Shown here piece by piece: positions 10,680-22,416 of a DNA stretch of 64,000 nt; the stretch's first letter is position 1, and every line of letters starts with the position of its first letter. Below the pieces are notes generated by a model. That model was given only the letters and a program-made list of their open reading frames with translations. It searched no databases and was not told where the DNA came from. This stretch comes from Myxocyprinus asiaticus. Its lineage: Eukaryota; Chordata; Actinopteri; Cypriniformes; Catostomidae. A program made the translations under genes and the position numbers. Where the stretch lies: NCBI RefSeq assembly GCF_019703515.2, contig NC_059379.1, forward strand, positions 26,068,880-26,132,879, given 5' to 3'.

Positions 10680-12337
10680 ATAACTGATCCTGACAGAGTA
10701 TCTGATATGAGGGGAATTCAGATACATATCCTACATAACAACTCTGATTTACATCATGGATGCTGCATTTATTACTCTATAGTTCATCACTGCAGGCAGC
10801 AATCAAGAAACTCTCTGTCAAGCATGTGGCTTTTCTGAAGATGCCATTTTCCATTTCACCTTTCTTTGAAAAAAAAAATAAATCGAACTGATTGCCCACT
10901 GCTGCTCAGCAAGCAAGTCTCTAGCTAGTCCATCCCTGAAGTTATGCCTGGACAGCACCTGAGGAAGTCTGTTACAGTGACATACAGCAGACAGCTAGGT
11001 GCTCTGCCTCCCAGAGAAGGAAAACATCACAGAAAACACAGTGCTGTCATATCACAGCGGTGCATACCCAATGCACAGCGCTGAGATTGGTCCTCAATGG
11101 AGCCTAATTGTCGGAGCATTTCCTCACAAACAGGCTATAAATTAATGACTCTCCATCAATCAATGTATTGAAATAAGTACCGACCGGCAGAATGTAAGTT
11201 GAAATGTTTTTCACAGAACTTTAAACGTTTTAAGAGAAACATTTTTAGCTATGGGGCAAATAGGCTCCCTTACTGTTTCTTTTAAATTTTTTAAACAGTT
11301 CACAGAAACAAATTGGCTATGATTGTGCCTTTGGGTCCATTTAATACTATGCATCATGAACCAATTAAATTGGTCTGATTAATCACTGATCAATCACCTT
11401 CTCGCTGTCTCATAACAACATTAATTCTGAACAGACATAAAAAAGTAGAGAAAGTACAAAACCTAACTTATGTAAAATACAGACAGAAAGTGTCATAAAA
11501 TGTGGATTGCTTTGTGTGTGCTGCAAGTCAGTCCTCTTCTCTCTTTCTTTGTGTCCTCAGGCAGCTGAACTGTAAGTTGAATTAGTAAGGCAGAACTAAG
11601 GGCTGCACTTCAAATGTTTCTTCAGCTGCATCTCATCTGTTTTTCTCTCTCTCTCATTTTGCTTCATTACTTTGACTGCACCCAAAACAATAAGTAGAGG
11701 TTCAGAGGCCTTTTTTTTTTTTTTCTTTCTGGTCATTCATCATCCAAAAGAAGAGAAATAGGGCCCAATAAAGTCCTTTTAAAACAATGAAATCCAAGAC
11801 TTTTATTCTAAGCCACAATAATAACAAGAACTGGGACACAAACAGCACACTTAAAAGGTGGACATGCCGAATTGTTTATACATGAGCATCTGGCAAATGA
11901 TGTTGACTTTCTTAACTAAGTTGAGAGTGGACTATTTAAATTTGACCACAAGCCTGTCTGACTATGGCTTGTGGAAAACATGAAATTGCTCTAATTAATG
12001 GATAAAATTAGGTAACTTCTATCAGACTGTGCACATGAAAATGATCCGTGGATGAATCAATTATTTACATTTGCCAGTAAAGAGGCTGATTGGTGGGCTG
12101 TCTGACAGAGCTTTAGCCCCAAGAGTCCACTGTCAAGCATATTTAAGTAAAGTGATATTTTCATTTAAATACATAACCACATAATAGCTGTTCTTTTACA
12201 ATAATCTCTGGCTTAATTCAAACTATTAGCTTTGCCTTCCAATCAATAGTCATTTGAGACAGATAATACTTACACTGTCTTTTCTGTGAACTCAAAGAGG
12301 CATAGGCTTATGAGGGTAATCATATAAGCCATTTCAA
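10680..12337. other. No recognised feature
   Basis: Non-coding AT-rich sequence with short pyrimidine tracts (11520, 11645) and a T-run at 11711. It shows no exon-like or repeat boundary that I can support and probably belongs to the 3' flank or an intron remnant of the dynein locus. Confidence 0.5.
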
Positions 12338-14620
12338 GTTGTCACTTTTATTTGTATAGAGCTTTTCACAATATTGTTTCAAAGCAGCTCTACAGAAAAT
12401 CATGCATTAACGAAAAATGAAACTGTAATATCTATAATGTCTTAGAGTGATCATGTAGTTTGATTAAATATGATTGTAAATTGTGTATAAAAATTAAACA
12501 ATTAAATAATAATTGTATTTAGAACCCCTGTGAGCAAGCTGAAGGTGACTGTGGCAAGGAACACAAAACTCCATAAGATGTTCGTTAATGGAGAAAAATA
12601 ACCTTGGGAGAAATAAGGCTCACTGTGCCATGTGTCATGTGGCTAAACAACATGAATATAATGCCAATATTAGTTATTTGTGTGCAGTGCAAGTCTTGGT
12701 TTAAAATTTGTAAATTAAGTAAGCCTTAAGGTCCAGTGTTTAAATAAAAAAGAAAAGATTTTTTATGAACTTTAAGATTAATGACTAATATCTTTGAAGT
12801 CCATCCTGGATTAACTGCAGAAGTTCACATAGATGCATTGTCCTTTGTTAGTTGGCTGATGAAGGCTTTTGTTGCCAATTAAATGATAGTCTATGTATTC
12901 CATTTCAAGAGTGTAGTCCATTAATAGACAAAGGTGATGCAGGCAGAGATCAATGAGGTGCACCGCAGTTCAACCGGCAGGTCATTTCGGTGAGGTTCGG
13001 TGGGGTCCATCCTAAGTCCATGGTTCAGGCAGTGGCATATGAAGTATCCGATGTCTTACAGTTGGAGTTGGCATCAGTTCATCCTCTGAAGTGATTTTCA
13101 GAGGACAGATTGGTATCAAATATAACACCTAAGTTCTTCGCCGTAGAAGACGACCTAACAGTACATCCATTGAGAGTCAAATTATATTTTAGCGGCTTAT
13201 TTTTATAGGTTTTTGGTCCAATAATTAGTATCTCTGTTTTTTCGGAATTGAAGGAAATTTCTGGCCATCAAATCTTTGATTTCACTGATACACTGCTAAT
13301 TTGGAGAATTGTGAATTTTCGTTGGGTTTAGAAGAAATATAATGTTGGGTATCGTCTGCATAACAGTGGAAAGTTATTCCATGATTCCTGATAATTTCTC
13401 CCAGGGGAAGCATGTATAAGGAGAAAAGCAAGGCCCTAAAACTTATCCCTGCGGCACTCCATACTTAACTTTTGCTTGATTGAACAATTCCTCATTTACA
13501 CATACAAAGTGGTAGCAGTCTGATAAATTGGAGCTAAACCATGCTAATGGAAGTCCACTAATGCCAACATAATTCTCCTGCCTATTCAAGAGAATGTTGT
13601 GATCTATTGTGTCGAATCGAATGCACATAAAGATCTAAAAGCACTAGAAGAGAAATGCAGCTGTTATCAGGTGATAAGAGCAAGTCATTTGTAACTCTGA
13701 TAAGTGTAGTATCTGTACTTTGATGGGGCCAAAATCCTGACTAAAATTATTCATATATACCATTTCTCTGTAGAAATGAACATTTGAAATGAACTTTTCT
13801 AGTATTTTTGACATAAATGGTAGATTTGAAATCATTCTGTAATTAGCCAATTTTCCAGGATCAAGCTGTGGCTTCTTAAGTGGTTTGATAACTGCCATTT
13901 TAAAGATTCTTGGGACATGTCCAAAGGATAGCGAGGAGTTTATATTAAGAAGAGGTTCTGAGATTACAAGGAATACCTCTTTTAAGAGCTTAGTTGGTAT
14001 TGGATCTTACATACATGTTGTGGATTGATTTTTTTTTAATACGTTTTATTAGCTCTTCATGACCTATGACAGCAAAGGATTGAAGCTGCTCATGAGGAAA
14101 ATTATGAGACACTGTTTTCTGAGGTGCTGTGACAGCTGATTGTATAGTTCCAATTTTATTTCTGATTATTTAAATTTTATCAGTAAAGAAATTCATGAAG
14201 TCATTACTATTGTGCTGCAACGGAATATCTGGTTCGGTCGATGCTTTATTCCTAGCCAATTTAGCCACAGTACTGAATAAATGCCTAGGATTGTTGTGGT
14301 TATTTTCTAGGAGTTTGCTAAAATATGCTGACCTGGCAGCTTTTAGTGCCTGTCTGTAGCTACAGACACTATCTTTCCATGCACCGCAAAATACCTCTAA
14401 TTTTGTATTCTTCCACTTGCGCTCCATTTTCCGAGCTGCTCTCTTGAGGGCATGAGTGTGATCATTGTACCATGGTGCTGGGCTTTTTTTCTTGAATATA
14501 AATGTATTATCAGACATAGTAAAGATTATAAAACTTTCACCAGTCTGAAAAAAGCCAGACATCACAGTGGGTAAGTCATTTTGTCTCATCCTGATTGACA
14601 TTCAGAGAGTGCCCAAGAGG
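12338..14620 (-). mobile_element. L2-like LINE fragment
   Basis: The minus strand carries a 5'-truncated, frameshifted retrotransposon. In order from 14600 down: the endonuclease-RT connector (KKSPAPWYNDHTHALKRAAR, KWKNTKLEVF), the RT entry block (IKPLKKPQLDPGKLANYR), FDTIDHNILL, YGVPQG near 13445, and the catalytic HCYADDTQ at about 13351. Post-RT blocks (TEILIIGPKTYKNK, NLGVIFD) follow at 13100-13250. The left end (TATTTGTATAGAGC, AAAGCAGCTCTACAG) resembles the 3' UTR of fish L2 elements. Many frameshifts and stops; inactive. Confidence 0.85.
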
Positions 14621-14779
14621 GGTTGCTGGGGATAAATGGTTTATTACTGAGAGTTTAATATTTCAATCAGTTTCAGTATGAGCTGACCTAAGGGCTGTCA
14701 GTGTACCTGGAATATGTTGGAGAGATCCGAAAATTGAGGGTGTAGTGGAATTTGATGGCAGTTGGGAGGAACGTTGCGG

Positions 14780-15072
14780 CCACATGCTGAATGATTTTTT
14801 AATTTTTTTTTATGGGAATGACAACAAGGCTGTGAGGGATAGACGTACGGTCACTTCAGTGGGCTGTACTGCAGTTTAAAGTGTTTCTGGATCAAGAACA
14901 CATAGTAGACAAAAAACTCCAGACAACATGAGTTGTGGAAAATCAAATGTGATATAGAAGCTTTTTACAGCTTTATACCATGCGTGCCATTGAAGAGATG
15001 GTAAGTCGATCCCTCACAGCCTCATTGTCATTCCCATTAAAAAGATGCTGCTAATGTTAATAAGGTGCCACA
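14780..15072. repeat. Fold-back MITE (family H), copy 1
   Basis: The left block ATGGGAATGACAACAAGGCT and right block ending in GTCATTCCCAT are inverted, so the unit can fold into a long hairpin. It ends GTTAATAAGG and lacks the outer left arm. Two further copies lie at 19139 and 31935. Confidence 0.75.
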
Positions 15073-15485
15073 TGACCAATAAGAATGGAGTGATCCAGAC
15101 AGCCATGCAATAATGTATTATAATACATGCTCAATGCCAAATTTCACGTGTTATAATATGTGATCAAATTCATTATGCTCTTTAAAGGTGTAACCATGGA
15201 TAGGTGAGCATAATAATGTATTATATCTGTGGTTACAATTTTCTATGGAAAACCATGATAGATTACAATGTTATTTTAAGAATACTTTTATAATTCATTA
15301 CATACAGTTTACAGGCTATGTATAAGGTGTCAACAAAATATTGCAAAATAATGTGATTAAAAAAATATCTATTAGCAGCAGCTAATGGGGCAGAGAGGGA
15401 GACTGAGAGGGAGGAAGAGAGATGCCCAGTGTCTATCATGTCTACTTTTTAATTTGCAGTCATAGCGGGCTGTTTGAATGTGCAC

Positions 15486-15588
15486 CTGCAGTTGGGGGTT
15501 GATGGTAAAGCTGCCTGCAGTGGGGTTAATGCAAGACACATACTGAACATTGTAGATCTCCTTCAACTGCAGCTTACTCCTGTCGTAC
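15486..15588 (-). pseudogene. Dynein exon 13: end of AAA3 region
   Basis: After acceptor CTCTCAG a 103-nt exon completes a Trp codon and encodes [19 protein letters not shown] followed by [15 protein letters not shown], with donor CAG/GTGCAC. This is the block just after AAA3 Walker B. It is intact. The next block (RHFCVFALSFP type) was not found at lower coordinates, so the recognisable gene ends here. Confidence 0.88.
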
Positions 15589-16158
15589 CTGAGAGGACAC
15601 AGCGTTCCGTCAGTCACTGAGATGCTACTCACACATGCTGCTCTGTATGCATGCTGTGTCTTTCTCTAAATCCACTGCAGCTCAAAGAAATACACTGACT
15701 TCAGCTGTTCTCCTGCACATCTCAGATCTAATAGACACAGCAGAGACACTGCAGAACCCAGAGTAGGCATGTTTTCTTTCAATGACAAAACATCGCCTCC
15801 AGTGACTTGCTGCACAACAGTGCAGACAAACAGAACCTCATGTGGCCTTGCGCACTGCATTATCCCCAACGATTTTATGTTGCTTAACAATATAAACCCT
15901 TATGTAACAAATTCCATTAATGTAGCAATTCAATTCTCCACCTGGGCAAAGGTAGCAATGTGTCACAATCATAACTAGCATGTCCATTGTGTAAAATAGC
16001 TTAAAGCCATCAGGGCAAGCTTGTGCCTCTCGGGGAATGACTCTAGCCATGAAATGGAATGATATGGCTGTTAGGGTGTGCTTAAAGGTAGATTGTTTAA
16101 TAAATCATTGTGATGCTCAGGCTCAGCTCGAAAAGCATTTGAGCCCAGGTGTGAGTGC
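15589..16158. other. Dynein intron remnant, nothing else seen
   Basis: It lies between dynein exons 13 and 12. No splice-flanked conserved segment or repeat boundary was recognised. Confidence 0.5.
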
Positions 16159-16325
16159 CAGTGGTTGTAGTCCATGTGTAGATGGATCAGGGTGTGAGGC
16201 TGAACAGTGCCATACGCGTCCACCTCCGGCATTTTCATATCATCGATGAAGTAGCAGAACCTTTTACTCCCAGGTGGGCCGTAGTTCCTCCCTACCTTCT
16301 TCTCTAAAGGTAATTTTTTTTTCTA
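16159..16325 (-). pseudogene. Dynein exon 12: AAA3 Walker B
   Basis: The exon reads [16 protein letters not shown], the Walker B as [17 protein letters not shown], then [16 protein letters not shown]. The family has DMNMPEVDKYGT, so conserved positions have drifted (Asn to Lys, Lys to Ala). After the split Trp codon the intron begins GCACTC rather than GT, a weak donor. The 5' end is uncertain: an A-rich stretch gives two extra codons near LEK and no clean acceptor. Confidence 0.82.
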
Positions 16326-16907
16326 ATTGCTTATTAACACAAATTTTTTATTAAATCAAATGCAACTATTTAAATAGTTATGAGTACACCAGACATTGCC
16401 TCATCAAAATGAAACATGGCAGAGAAGAAAAAGGACGAAATCAGCACATCAAATGTCCCTATTATAATTAAACTTAAAATCAAAGATTTGTGGCTTTGTG
16501 CTTATCTGTTAGTTTTGATGCCATCCATATGAGAGTGTATACCTGACAAATGATGAAATCATCTTTTATCAGATATCCAAATTTAGAATTTAGTATTCTT
16601 TTTCATGAAAACAGATTAAAAGCACTCTGGAATGAGAATGTCCCTCCCCCAAGTTCCACCTGTTTCTGACTTTCAATAGCAAGTAGCAAATCATGGTTCA
16701 CTAATTGACAATCAAATATGTCAATAAAGGACAGAAAACTGCACTTGTCAAGCCATTTCATGGGGTTTTTAAACCTGTGTTTAATTATTATTTTTTTAAA
16801 TATAAAAATAGGTAACTCTTGGCTATAACCTACTGATTGTAAAGTGTAATGTATGTTCTCTTTCTTTCTCTGTGAATAAACAGTGGTGAGAGAGAAAGGA
16901 GCAAATA

Positions 16908-18491
16908 CAGGTGCATCTCAATAAATTAGAATGTCGTGGAAAAGTTCATTTATTTCAGTAATCCAACTCAAATTGTGAAACTCGTGTATTAAATAAATTC
17001 AATGCACACAGACTGAAGTAGTTTAAGTCTTTGGTTCTTTTAATTGTGATGATTTTGGCTCACATTTAACAAAAACCCACCAATTCACTATTTCAAAAAA
17101 TTAGAATATGGTGACATGCCAATCAGCTAATCAACTCAAAAAACCTGCAAAGATTTCCTGAGCCTTCAAAATGATCTCTCAGTTTGGTTCACTAGGCTAC
17201 ACAATCATGGGGAAGACTGCTGATCTGACAGTTGTCCAGAAGACAATCATTGACACCCTTCACAAGGAGGGTAAGCCACAAACATTCATTGCCAAAGAAG
17301 CTGGCTGTTCACAAAGTGCTGTATCCAAGCATGTTAACAGAAAGTTGAGTGGAAGGAAAAAGTGTGGAAGAAAAAGATGCACAACCAACCGAGAGAACCG
17401 CAGCCTTATGAGGATTGTCAAGCAAAATCGATTCAAGAATTTGGGTGAACTTCACAAGGAATGGACTAAGGCTGGGGTCAAGGCATCAAGAGCCAGCACA
17501 CACAGACGTGTCAAGGAATTTGGCTACAGTTGTCGTATTCCTCTTGTTAAGCCACTCCTGAACCACAGACAATGTCAGAGGCGTCTTACCTGGGCTAAGG
17601 AGAAGAAGAACTGGACTGTTGCCCAGTGGTCCAAAGTCCTCTTTTCAGATGAGAGCAAGTTTTGTATTTCATTTGGAAACCAAGGTCCTAGAGTCTGGAG
17701 GAAAGGTGGAGAAGCTCATAGCCCAAGTTGCTTGAAGTCCAGTGTTAAGTTTCCACAGTCTGTGATGATTTGGGGTGCAATGTCATCTGCTGGTGTTGGG
17801 CCATTGTGTTTTTTGAAAACCAAAGTCACTGCACCCGTTTACCAAGACATTTTGGAGCACTTCATGCTTCCTTCTGCTGACCAGCTTTTTAAAGATGCTG
17901 ATTTCATTTTCCAGCAGGATTTGGCACCTGCCCACACTGCCAAAAGCACCAAAAGTTGGTTAAATGACCATGGTGTTGGTGTGCTTGACTGGCCAGCAAA
18001 CTCACCAGACCTGAACCCCATAGAGAATCTATGGGGTATTGTCAAGAGGAAAATGAGAAACAAGAGACCAAAAAATGCAGATGAGCTGAAGGCCACTGTC
18101 AAAGAAACCTGGGCTTCCATACCACCTCAGCAGTGCCACAAACTGATCATCTCCATGCCACGCCAAATTGAGGCAGTAATTAAAGCAAAAGGAGCCCCTA
18201 CCAAGTATTGAGTACATATACAGTAAATGAACATACTTTCCTGAAGGCCAACAATTCACTAAAAATGTTTTTTTTATTGGTCTTATGATGTATTCTAATT
18301 TTTTGAGATAGTGAATTGATGGGTTTTTGTTAAATGTGAGCCAAAATCATCACAATTAAAAGAACCAAAGACTTAAACTACTTCAGTCTGTGTGCATTGA
18401 ATTTATTTAATATACGAGTTTCACAATTTGAGTTGAATTACTGAAATAAATGAACTTTTGCATGACATTCTAATTTATTGAGATGCACCTG
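16908..18491 (+). mobile_element. Complete Tc1-like transposon with long inverted repeats
   Basis: Inverted repeats of 201 bp (16908-17108 and 18291-18491) begin CAGGTGCATCTCAATAAATT and differ at about six positions with no indels. TA flanks both sides (16906-16907, 18492-18493). Each repeat carries an outer and inner copy of an AATTAGAAT motif, as in IR/DR Tc1 elements where transposase binds twice per end. It lies inside a dynein intron and holds one uninterrupted transposase. By arm identity it is the best preserved transposon in the window. Confidence 0.93.
17210..18211 (+). CDS. Tc1/mariner DD34E transposase, intact
   Basis: A 333-aa enzyme from MGKTADLTVV. An in-frame ATG at 17171 would add 13 residues, but MGKT is the usual start for this group. 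Numbered from 17171, residues 20-120 form the bipartite helix-turn-helix DNA-binding region with a basic GRKKCGRKR hook. Catalysis uses Asp160 (LFSDESKF), Asp250 (FIFQQDLAPAH) and Glu285 ([11 protein letters not shown]), with exactly 34 residues between the last two. The Gly-rich box (VMIWGAMSSAGVG) is present and the end is GAPTKY. It would cut at the 201-bp repeats and reinsert at TA. No stop, frameshift or missing key residue was seen; activity is inferred, not shown. Confidence 0.93.
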   Translation, partial: GKTADLTVVQKTIIDTLHKEGKPQTFIAKEAGCSQSAVSKHVNRKLSGRKKCGRKRCTTNRENRSLMRIVKQNRFKNLGELHKEWTKAGVKASRASTHRRVKEFGYSCRIPLVKPLLNHRQCQRRLTWAKEKKNWTVAQWSKVLFSDESKFCISFGNQGPRVWRKGGEAHSPSCLKSSVKFPQSVMIWGAMSSAGVGPLCFLKTKVTAPVYQDILEHFMLPSADQLFKDADFIFQQDLAPAHTAKSTKSWLNDHGVGVLDWPANSPDLNPIENLWGIVKRKMRNKRPKNADELKATVKETWASIPPQQCHKLIISMPRQIEAVIKAKGAPTKY

Positions 18492-18715
18492 TACATGGGT
18501 GAACATGCTGCAGATTGATAAATATCAGCCCAACAGATTGCAAAGGCAGTGGAGGACAACAGCACAAACACTTTGAGAAATGTACCCTGGGTATATGGAT
18601 CAGATCACAAAAAAATCTGTCAATGTTCAAAAAGCACTGATGTTACGCTTTCAGAAGCATCTTCTCAATGAAATGAACAAAGCAATTTGTCTCATTTGAA
18701 GGTGCACAAACAAAC

Positions 18716-18923
18716 CCTGTAACATGGCTGAAGTAGTGTAGTAGTTAAAGGGAACATTTTTGATGGTGTAATTCTCAGGGTCCAAGGAACTGAGCTTGTC
18801 TCCCACTAGAAAAGACCTTCCAATGCCAGCATTTCCCACCAGCATTACTGGTCGCCTCCTCTCCAACAGACGGTCCATGAAATAGCGCACACGGATGGCC
18901 TCTGTAGTGTGGATGAGGCAGGC
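18716..18923 (-). pseudogene. Dynein exon 11: AAA3 P-loop, Lys lost
   Basis: A 208-nt exon from ACLIHTTEAIRVRYFMDRLL through PVMLVGNAGIGRSFLVGDKL to NYYTTSAMLQ, with acceptor CCTCCAG and donor G/GTTTGT. Dyneins carry GNAGTGKS here. This copy has GIGRS, so the Lys that contacts ATP phosphates is Arg and the preceding Thr is Ile. AAA3 nucleotide state gates dynein motility, so these changes are unlikely in a working motor. The frame itself is open. Confidence 0.9.
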
Positions 18924-19138
18924 CTGGAGGAGACACACACGGTTCAGTTCTAATGTCCATCATTTATAAATAACTTAATTCCAACAACAGCTAATGTTAC
19001 AGATATCATGACTTAAGCTCTGTTCCAAAACTTAGTGAGATTCCTATGTAGTCAGCATTTTAAGCATTATAGGTACATTCTGGATGAAAAGGCTATTCCA
19101 TAATTATGCTGTCTTGTTTTGATAAAACTCTCAGGTAG

Positions 19139-19466
19139 AATAGACCTTATTCACAACAGTGCCCTCTTTGTTTTTTTTTTTTTTTTTTTTATGGGAATGA
19201 CAACAAGGTTGTGAGGGATAGATGTACTGTCCCTTCAATGGGCTGTATTGCAGTTTAAAGTGTTTCTGGATCATTCCGCGGACAAAACACTGAAAAAAAT
19301 ATATTTTCAAGAACACCCAGTAGACAAAAAACTCCAGACAACATGAGTTATGGAAAATCACAGCTTTATACCATGCGTGCCATTGAGGAGATGGTAAGTC
19401 GATCCCTCACAGCCTCATTGTCATTCCCATTAAAAAGATGCTGCTACTATTAATAAGGTCTATTTA
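19139..19466. repeat. Fold-back MITE (family H), copy 2
   Basis: It starts ATAGACCTTATTCACAACAG and ends AATAAGGTCTAT, giving terminal inverted repeats. Internal arms ATGGGAATGACAACAAGG and GTCATTCCCAT are also inverted. A poly-T run of about 20 lies near 19170. It is the most complete of three copies. No coding content. Confidence 0.8.
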
Positions 19467-20403
19467 ATGTATCCTGCAACAAGCTCAGAGGCAAAACAAA
19501 CAATTTTTTTGTAATACTGTAAATATACATATTTACTATATATAAAAGTAGATCAATGTAATTTAAAATGTAATGTTAATCCCGGACAAGCCCCCCTTTA
19601 CATTAGAGATTGATGCTAGCACACTGGGAGCTGGGGCAGTGTTCTTAAAGTAGGAAGCGGAAAGAGTGGATCATCCAATCTCATATTTTTTCACGAAAAT
19701 GTAATCGTCACCAAGCAAATTATAGTAAGATTGAAAAGCAGCTTTGGAACACTTTGAAATCTAAATTGGTTCTACATCGATACCCATGGTTGTTTACAGA
19801 CCATAATCCCCTTGTTTCTCTCAGTCAAATGTATAACACCAGAGATTGATGTGTTGGTCAGTGTTGGTGCAAGGTTTTAATTTACAAATCTGCCACAAGA
19901 AAGGCATTGATACTGTAGTGGCTGATGCTTCGTCCAGGGTATAAAAAATGTTTTGGTTTAAACTTTGTTTAAATGTTCTAAGGGTGTGAGTGTTTCGAGC
20001 CAGATTGTAAAATCATTTGGGGAGGGGTTGTTGGGTATTTCTTGCTCTTGTCCTCTTGCTTCTCTTTCTCCACCAGTCACTCTCTGTAGGTACAAGTTTC
20101 TATTTCTGATTGGCTTTTTTTTCTGCAAGTTTTCTCCTGTTTTTAGCTTGGAGGTGGAATGTTGTTACTCTATGACGATGCACTACACAGATGGCTTTCG
20201 CAGTTGCACACAATCTCTGTGTTTATATCACTGTCACCCGCTGAACACATTTACATATGTGCCCTTGACGGGAAGGATAGGGTGGCGGATGCTGCGAATG
20301 CACACCCCCCCACCACCACCAAAAAGAGTAGTTGGGGTCCCCCGTATGCCTGTGCATTAATAAAACCCTGCTTATAAGGTTCTATTTCAATTAGAATGCT
20401 GCC
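19467..20403. other. Unassigned intronic sequence
   Basis: It lies between dynein exons 11 and 10. Long open stretches around 19965-20360 have no recognisable domain and look like chance openings. A purine or C-rich patch near 20300 is the only compositional oddity. Confidence 0.5.
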
Positions 20404-20614
20404 TAACACTCTGTCTACACCGGATGCGTGCAGCGTGTCACATTAAAAAGCGATAGAACCCATTTTAATTAATTATGCTGTCTACACTGGAAGTGTCCGT
20501 TGCGGCATGTCGTGATGCGCCGACAGTTTTGCGCTGCATGCGCTGGCGCTACTCCTGCCAACAACACAATTAATCGGTTTAGAACATTTGCGCCCCGTGT
20601 AGACAGGGTGTTAG
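20404..20614. repeat. Short MITE with ~20-bp inverted ends
   Basis: It begins TAACACTCTGTCTACACCGG and ends CCGTGTAGACAGGGTGTTA. About 210 bp, GC-richer than its flanks and rich in CpG. No coding content. It lies just downstream of dynein exon 10 in gene orientation. Confidence 0.75.
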
Positions 20615-20700
20615 AAAGAAGCTTTTGTCAGACTTTTGTCCCTGCTGAATGACCAATATATGCAAACCAACAGAAACGGCAAATAAACATCAATACAAAC

Positions 20701-20868
20701 CTGGAGAGGTATTTCTGGATCCATCTCAAATTTCGGAACCATTTTTGACCATGGCTTAATTTTTTTTTTTTTTTTTGTCTCGGGATCAGTGTAGTAATCA
20801 AACACAGTACCTTGAGGTGGGAACCTTACGATTCACCACTTACTGAATTCCACGCTGTAATCCATGAG
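20701..20868 (-). pseudogene. Dynein exon 10: in-frame stop and poly-A expansion
   Basis: After acceptor CTCCAG it reads LMDYSVEFSKW, then TGA where the family has a second Trp (TGG), then Ile, a gap of five residues (15 nt), and VRFPPQGTVFDYYTDPETK. A run of 17 A follows, giving five Lys where the family has Lys-Lys-Phe. It then resumes as KPWSKMVPKFEMDPEIPLQ with donor CAG/GTTTGT. The TGA is the clearest nonsense lesion in the gene. Confidence 0.9.
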
Positions 20869-21436
20869 CTGGAGTGAAAGCATACAGAAATTACGGCTGA
20901 AGATAGTTGCTGTGCTAAAACATTCATTATTCATTTTGAACTAAGGTGAAATTTAAAAAACAAAAAAGGTTCATTATGTTGGATAACAGGAAACAACAAC
21001 AACAAAAAAAAAAAAATACAGACGTTTGTATGAGCTTTGTGATAGTTAATTTTTAAAATGTGTTTGGACTTGATTGACATGAATAAAGCTTTGTTCACAC
21101 GGCACACAAACACATATTGGTCTTCAAATCCGATTTTTAGGACCACCAGTGCTCATTGTTATTTTAAAAACTGATGAAATCTGATCTGTCTGACAGACAG
21201 TCATGGCCGTAACCAGCTTTGAGGTCACCGAGGTCTGAACATCTGTAAATTTTTCATTAAAAAAAACTATATACAACTGATTAAAAAAATTTGCAGTTGA
21301 AAACTTCTCCTTTTGAGTGTCTGCATGTATAATTAAGTTTAGACAGTGGGCTAGATTGTTTAGTGTCCAATGTGTGCAAGAGAGTCGTAAGTGAGGGTGC
21401 AGGTGCAGCCCCTCCCACCCAATACTTTATGTATAT

Positions 21437-21890
21437 ACAGTACTGTGCAAAAGTTTTAGGCACTTGTGAAAAATGTTGCATAGTGAGGATATCTTCAAAA
21501 ATAATGAAATAAATAGTTTTCATTTGTCACTTAATGTCATACAAAGTCCAGTAAACATAAAAAAAGCCAAATCAATATTCGGTGTGACCACCTTTGCCTT
21601 TAAAGCAGCACCAATTCTCCTAGGTTATTTTCCTTTTACTTGGTTGTTGGCAGATAGGATGTTCCAAGCTTCTTGGAGAATTCACCACAGTTCTTCTATC
21701 TATTTAGGCTGTCTCAATTGCTTCTGTCTCTCTATGTAACCTCAGACAGACACGATGTTCAGTGGGGGGCTTTGTGTGGGCCATGACATCTGTTGCAGGG
21801 CTCCCTGTTCTTCTATTCTAATCTTTTCTATTTGCAAAAATAATGTTTGGGAGTCTAACATTTATATTTCCTATTGACACCGGATCATTG
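21437..21890. repeat. Tc1-type MITE (family A), copy 2, truncated
   Basis: The left end CAGTACTGTGCAAAAGTTTT lies next to TA. The sequence follows family A through TTTATATTTCCTATTGACAC and then breaks, so the right end is missing. It shows the uninterrupted TTCTTCTATCTATTTAGG site into which family B jumped at 809. Confidence 0.8.
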
Positions 21891-22288
21891 GATCATCCAG
21901 ATCACATCCTAATACCAGCTGTAAATGGGGTCTAAATGACCTCTGCCTTCATATGCGAATGCTACAGAACCACTTCCGGCGGAAGTTCATCCCATGCCCG
22001 TTTCCCCAATAAGACCCCAGGAATAAGGTGGATAGTAATGATGTATCAGCACGATGCCAAGAGCCTTTCTCATACAACAACTGAAAATAGCTGTCAGTGT
22101 GTAGAGAAATGTAGAAAACTGGAAATGTTGCACTGTAATTCCCTTTGGCTAAAAGTGCCTGGCATTTTCCAATCTGAGCATTTAGACTGAGATGCATTCC
22201 AAAAAGATTAGATTTAAACTGGATTTTAATTCACATATGGATGTGGTTTACATCTGGGATGTTATGTGCTATTTTATTGTTTAAACTA

Positions 22289-22316
22289 CAAAAAAAAAAA
22301 AAAAAAAAAAAAAAAA
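22289..22316. repeat. Poly-A run
   Basis: About 28 consecutive A, upstream of dynein exon 9 on the plus strand. Confidence 0.85.
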
Positions 22317-22416
22317 TTAAAGGATTTGAGTCAGATGCAATAAAAAATCTGATTTTTGTCTTTCTGAGCAAAGCCTAAAGGGCTCAGGCAACAGTTCAAG
22401 TTACATTTTATCCAAC

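Noticed and set aside
19965..20377. 131-codon open frame MFKCSKGV...
   Set aside because: No recognised domain, sits in a dynein intron and has an overlapping open frame in another phase; no splice or start context.
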